The position numbers and the translations under genes were made by a program. This document shows, piece after piece, positions 14,320-17,101 of a stretch of DNA of 17,101 bases; positions within the stretch are counted from its first letter, which is position 1, and each line of letters opens with the position of its first letter. The notes under the pieces were generated by a model. The model saw nothing but the letters and a program-made list of their open reading frames with translations. It was not told where the DNA came from and made no database searches. This DNA comes from an uncultured Gammaproteobacteria bacterium (GTDB lineage: Bacteria; Pseudomonadota; Gammaproteobacteria; Arenicellales; Poriferihabitantaceae), in the NCBI GenBank assembly GCA_938021685.1, contig CALIFM010000264.1, forward strand, positions 1 through 17,101, written 5' to 3'.

Positions 14320-15405
14320 CTACTGCTCAGCCAAACCGGCCAATTTATCCGCTTGGTATTCAGCAACCAGCGGCTCAATCACGTGTTCTAAATTGCCGCT
14401 TAGCACTTCATCTAACTTGTACAAAGTAAGGTTAATGCGGTGATCCGTCACCCGCCCTTGCGGGTAGTTATAAGTGCGGATACGATCCGAACGATCACCC
14501 GTACCTACTAAGGATTTACGCGTTTGGGCCTCCTCACTTTGCTGCGCCTGCACCTGTGCGTCCAGCAAACGGGATTGCAACACCGACATCGCCTGTGCGC
14601 GGTTTTTATGCTGCGAACGATCGTCTTGGCACTCTACCACCACACCCGTGGGCAAGTGGGTAATACGAATTGCTGAATCGGTTTTATTAACGTGCTGCCC
14701 ACCCGAGCCAGAGGCACGAAAGGTATCGATGCGCAGGTCAGCTGGGTTGATGTCAATCTCATCCATCTCATCGGCCTCGGGCATGATAGCCACCGTGCAG
14801 GCCGAAGTGTGAATGCGCCCTTGTGACTCGGTCTCGGGCACCCGCTGCACGCGGTGCGCACCCGATTCAAATTTCAGCTTAGAGTACACACCGCTGCCTT
14901 CGATGCGCGCAATCACCTCTTTATAGCCGCCGTGCTCGCCTTCACTACGTGACATGATTTCCAGCTTCCACTTTTGCGCTTCAGCATAGTAACTATACAT
15001 ACGCAACAAGTCGCCCGAAAACAGCGAAGCTTCATCGCCGCCAGTGCCCGCACGAATTTCCAAAAACACGTTCTTATTATCATTTGGGTCTTTCGGAATT
15101 AACAAGATGCGCAGCCGCTCTTGCAGCTTCTCAGATTCTTGCTCTAGCCCCGGCAGCTCTTCCTGCGCCATCTCGCGAATATCGGCATCCTCATCCTTGG
15201 CCATCAGCTGCGTTTCTTCTAGCTGGGTTTCCACCTCACCTGCGCGACGAAAGGTTTCGATCACTGGCTCCACATCCGACAGCTCAATCGACAACTTACG
15301 AAACTGGTTTTGATCCGCGATAACAGCCTGATCTGACAGCAAAGCTAAGATTTCTTCGTAGCGATCGCTGAGTTGGTCAAGTTTTTCGAGCAAACTGAGA
15401 TTCAT
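14320..15405 (-). CDS. prfA: Peptide chain release factor 1
   Basis: RF1 recognises UAA and UAG stop codons in the ribosomal A site and triggers hydrolysis of the peptidyl-tRNA. The length is 361 aa, standard. Features: coiled-coil N-terminal domain (about 1-105), EIRAGTGGDEASLF (116-129), the stop-codon reading tripeptide in RVPETESQGRIHTSA (PET at 190-192, a PxT form that marks RF1 rather than RF2), and the catalytic GSGGQHVNKTDSAIR (GGQ at 235-237), whose Gln237 is the target of PrmC. The C-terminal signature RTYNYPQGRVTDHRI is present. The start ATG 15405 (MNLSLLEKLDQLSDRYEEI) fits the family. A good promoter candidate lies 56 bases upstream. hemA, which often precedes prfA in gammaproteobacteria, is absent here; an AEC permease lies upstream instead. 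Confidence 0.98.
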   Translation of the reverse strand: MNLSLLEKLDQLSDRYEEILALLSDQAVIADQNQFRKLSIELSDVEPVIETFRRAGEVETQLEETQLMAKDEDADIREMAQEELPGLEQESEKLQERLRILLIPKDPNDNKNVFLEIRAGTGGDEASLFSGDLLRMYSYYAEAQKWKLEIMSRSEGEHGGYKEVIARIEGSGVYSKLKFESGAHRVQRVPETESQGRIHTSACTVAIMPEADEMDEIDINPADLRIDTFRASGSGGQHVNKTDSAIRITHLPTGVVVECQDDRSQHKNRAQAMSVLQSRLLDAQVQAQQSEEAQTRKSLVGTGDRSDRIRTYNYPQGRVTDHRINLTLYKLDEVLSGNLEHVIEPLVAEYQADKLAGLAEQ

Positions 15406-15460
15406 AAAACGAAGTAAGAATTTATTTAAGCTATTTAATTTATGACTCTTTATATATTTA

Positions 15461-15489
15461 TATATACGCTCGAAACACAGTTACTGCAA
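15461..15489 (-). promoter_or_regulatory. Candidate sigma-70 promoter of prfA-prmC
   Basis: On the minus strand TTGCAG (15489-15484), a 17-base spacer and TATATA (15466-15461) form a near-consensus promoter in an AT-rich tract. Predicted transcription starts near 15454, giving a leader of about 50 bases. The rest of the 227-base gap (15490-15632) shows no gene or clear terminator for the upstream permease gene. Confidence 0.6.
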
Positions 15490-15632
15490 ACGATTGCTCC
15501 GGCCCTGATCATTTAGTACTTTGATCTGGGTTTCACACATTATCATCCAATGACCTATAAAAGAGTACTGTATTGTACACATCAACAACGAGTAGTGCAG
15601 CGGCTTACATTACATACCTCTATGTTCTTACT

Positions 15633-16583
15633 TTAACTAAGTAAATTGCCCACCAGCATTAGCGTGATGGGAATACTTAAGAAACTCAGCGCAGTTTGTA
15701 TAACAATGATCGTTGCCATTGCTGGTGCATCACCGTGCATTTGTCGCGCTAAGGTGTAAGACGCCGACCCCGTGGGCGCTGCAGCAAATAATACCGCCAC
15801 CAAAGTTTGCAGCTGATTTAAGCCTACAACCTGTGCGATCAAGAATGCTGCGCAAGGAAATAGCAGCATCTTACCCAGCAATGAAAACAGCACCGAACGA
15901 GTAGCGCCTGACATCTCTCGAATACGCAAGCTTGCACCCACACATAACAACATGATCGGCAAAGCTGCTTGCCCCAACAACTTTGTTGTGTCGTGCAGTA
16001 AAGCGACCGGCTGACCGCTCATCAAATGGTTGCAAAGCAAGCCTAGCAGTACCGACACCAGCATAGGGTTACGCAATAAGTCGCGCAACACCGATGTGCC
16101 AATATTTTTCTTGGAATGACTCGCATCAACATCAGCCGCATTCATCACTGCCATCAACGTGACAACTGAAAAATTGGTGGTCGGGATCAACATAGCTGAC
16201 GCTAAGGTAGCCAGCGCTAGGCCTTCACTGCCATAAATACGCTCAGCAATAGCCAGCGCAATAAAGGTATTATGCCGCGCCGCACCTTGCAATACCGAAC
16301 TTGCAGTGGCGGCAGGCAAAGCACTAAAACGCCACACTACCAAGCCATAGGCCACTGCACAGGCAAAGCCGCCGAGCACCGCTGTAGCAAAGGCCCCGAC
16401 TACCGACATATCAAACTGCGCGGTAGAGGTTTTATAAAATAACAAAGACGGCATCAGCACCCAATAAACCAAACGGTCGTTGAGTTGCCAAAATTCGAAA
16501 CTAGGAATGCCACCGCGGCGTAGCGCATAGCCAATTACCAGCAAGGCAAAAATCGGCGCGATATAAAGGGCAGTGGTAATCAT
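15633..16583 (-). CDS. AEC-family (auxin efflux carrier-like) permease
   Basis: A 316-aa inner-membrane protein of the AEC family, bacterial members of which move malate, malonate or other small organic acids, often with unknown substrate. About ten hydrophobic segments run the whole length. Family features: the N-terminal IAPIFALLVIGYALRRGG, LNDRLVYWVLMPSLLF, a central loop with LRDLLRNPMLVSVLLGLL, and the C-terminal LPIMLLCVGASLRI ... AAAPTGSASYTLARQMHGDAPAMATIIVIQT, which is well conserved in the family. The start ATG 16583 is supported by the alignment of the first helix but has no clear Shine-Dalgarno. It is transcribed toward prfA but is 227 bases from it, with a separate prfA promoter, so it is probably its own unit. 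Confidence 0.9.
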   Translation of the reverse strand: MITTALYIAPIFALLVIGYALRRGGIPSFEFWQLNDRLVYWVLMPSLLFYKTSTAQFDMSVVGAFATAVLGGFACAVAYGLVVWRFSALPAATASSVLQGAARHNTFIALAIAERIYGSEGLALATLASAMLIPTTNFSVVTLMAVMNAADVDASHSKKNIGTSVLRDLLRNPMLVSVLLGLLCNHLMSGQPVALLHDTTKLLGQAALPIMLLCVGASLRIREMSGATRSVLFSLLGKMLLFPCAAFLIAQVVGLNQLQTLVAVLFAAAPTGSASYTLARQMHGDAPAMATIIVIQTALSFLSIPITLMLVGNLLS

Positions 16584-16653
16584 CGTTTGTTGTAGAAGTG
16601 CAATTGCATCTATCCTAGCAGTAACACTTTGGCATCGGTAGAGCCACTACTTC

Positions 16654-16683
16654 ATTATGTATTTGACCAGAGCACCCAAACAA
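16654..16683 (-). promoter_or_regulatory. Weak promoter candidate of the AEC permease
   Basis: On the minus strand TTGTTT (16683-16678), an 18-base spacer and CATAAT (16659-16654) give a plausible but imperfect sigma-70 promoter about 70 bases before ATG 16583. Confidence 0.3.
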
Positions 16684-16723
16684 GCAAGAGCATCCTTGCC
16701 TATTCTACTTAAAATAAGTGGTT

Positions 16724-17026
16724 TCAAAGATGTCCTACAAAAGCTAGTCGTAGTGGAGAACAAACACATCTAATTTGAAAAATATGAGGCAACCCAAGAT
16801 CATGATCTAGTTTGGCAAGCTTGCTGCGCAATAGTGCTAAATCAACTATTTCGATTCCATTGGGTGCTGAATTATGTGGATGAAATTCAATTGTTGGAAC
16901 TTTGCTTAGGCTGTCAGATATTAAGTAGCACCATAAGGTAACGGTATTTAAAATATCTTGAGCCGCCTTTACATTTGCGCAATAAAACGTACTTCCATCA
17001 TTAGTGCTGTGATGAAAACCAAACAT
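16724..17026 (-). CDS. Unrecognised ORF at the right edge, 100 aa, possibly a gene remnant
   Basis: I do not recognise this protein. From ATG 17026 it reads 100 aa, including FGFHHSTNDGSTFYCANVKAA, a hydrophobic stretch LNTVTLWCYLISDSL, and a tail (RCVCSPLRLAFVGHL) that looks less protein-like. There is no Shine-Dalgarno. The frame is also open for 23 codons upstream of the ATG, to a TGA at 17096-17098, with no usual start codon in that part. The region appears more AT-rich than its neighbours. It may be a small gene, a decayed gene whose 5' part lies outside the window, or a chance frame. Confidence 0.3.
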   Translation of the reverse strand: MFGFHHSTNDGSTFYCANVKAAQDILNTVTLWCYLISDSLSKVPTIEFHPHNSAPNGIEIVDLALLRSKLAKLDHDLGLPHIFQIRCVCSPLRLAFVGHL

Positions 17027-17101
17027 TAGCTGTGAGGTGGTGTGAATTCTATCGTTAGATTTGTAACCAGCATTTTCAAAAATGCATTGGATAGGTCACA
17101 T

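Noticed and set aside
1..17101. tRNA genes, CRISPR arrays, insertion sequences and phage genes
   Set aside because: I looked for cloverleaf-like ends, regularly spaced repeats, transposase motifs and flanking inverted repeats and found none.

Overview
The window looks like a piece of chromosome from a gammaproteobacterium, probably a free-living, perhaps marine, one. The N-terminus of UvrD (MDVS..LND.QREAV) and the ribosomal oxygenase RoxA/YcfD are both close to enterobacterial and pseudomonad forms. Base composition is moderate (judged by eye), and most genes are housekeeping or conserved accessory genes. I see no tRNA, rRNA, insertion sequence, CRISPR array or phage gene.

Layout, left to right. 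(1) The 3' part of comEC (DNA uptake channel) enters from the left edge and is followed 41 bases later by roxA (ribosomal protein L16 arginine hydroxylase). (2) A lone periplasmic betaine/choline-type ABC substrate-binding protein lies convergent to roxA and divergent from uvrD, a full-length DNA helicase II. (3) uvrD converges on a small uncharacterised gene (84 aa) on the minus strand. A hairpin terminator lies between them, and the small gene has its own promoter-like region with a perfect palindrome. (4) A 303-base intergenic stretch carries a good plus-strand promoter and a possible 27-codon leader ORF. It leads into a tightly overlapping set of two DUF21/CBS/CorC-type membrane proteins and an M20 amidohydrolase, followed by a RidA-family gene. 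(5) On the minus strand, a membrane-anchored glutamate-synthase-like FMN/Fe-S protein is followed 18 bases later by a small membrane protein. A palindrome overlaps the -10 box of its promoter. (6) prfA-prmC (release factor 1 and its glutamine methyltransferase) form a minus-strand pair with a recognisable promoter but without the hemA that often precedes them in gammaproteobacteria. (7) An AEC-family permease and an unrecognised ORF end the window.

Working links. PrmC methylates the GGQ glutamine of RF1 (PrfA), and RoxA modifies the ribosome, so translation quality is a recurring theme. The two CorC-like proteins plus amidohydrolase are very probably one translationally coupled unit. No clearly new multi-gene system stands out. 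The least explained parts are the glutamate-synthase-like/158-aa pair with its palindromic promoter, the 84-aa gene with its operator-like palindrome, and the leader ORF before the CorC pair.
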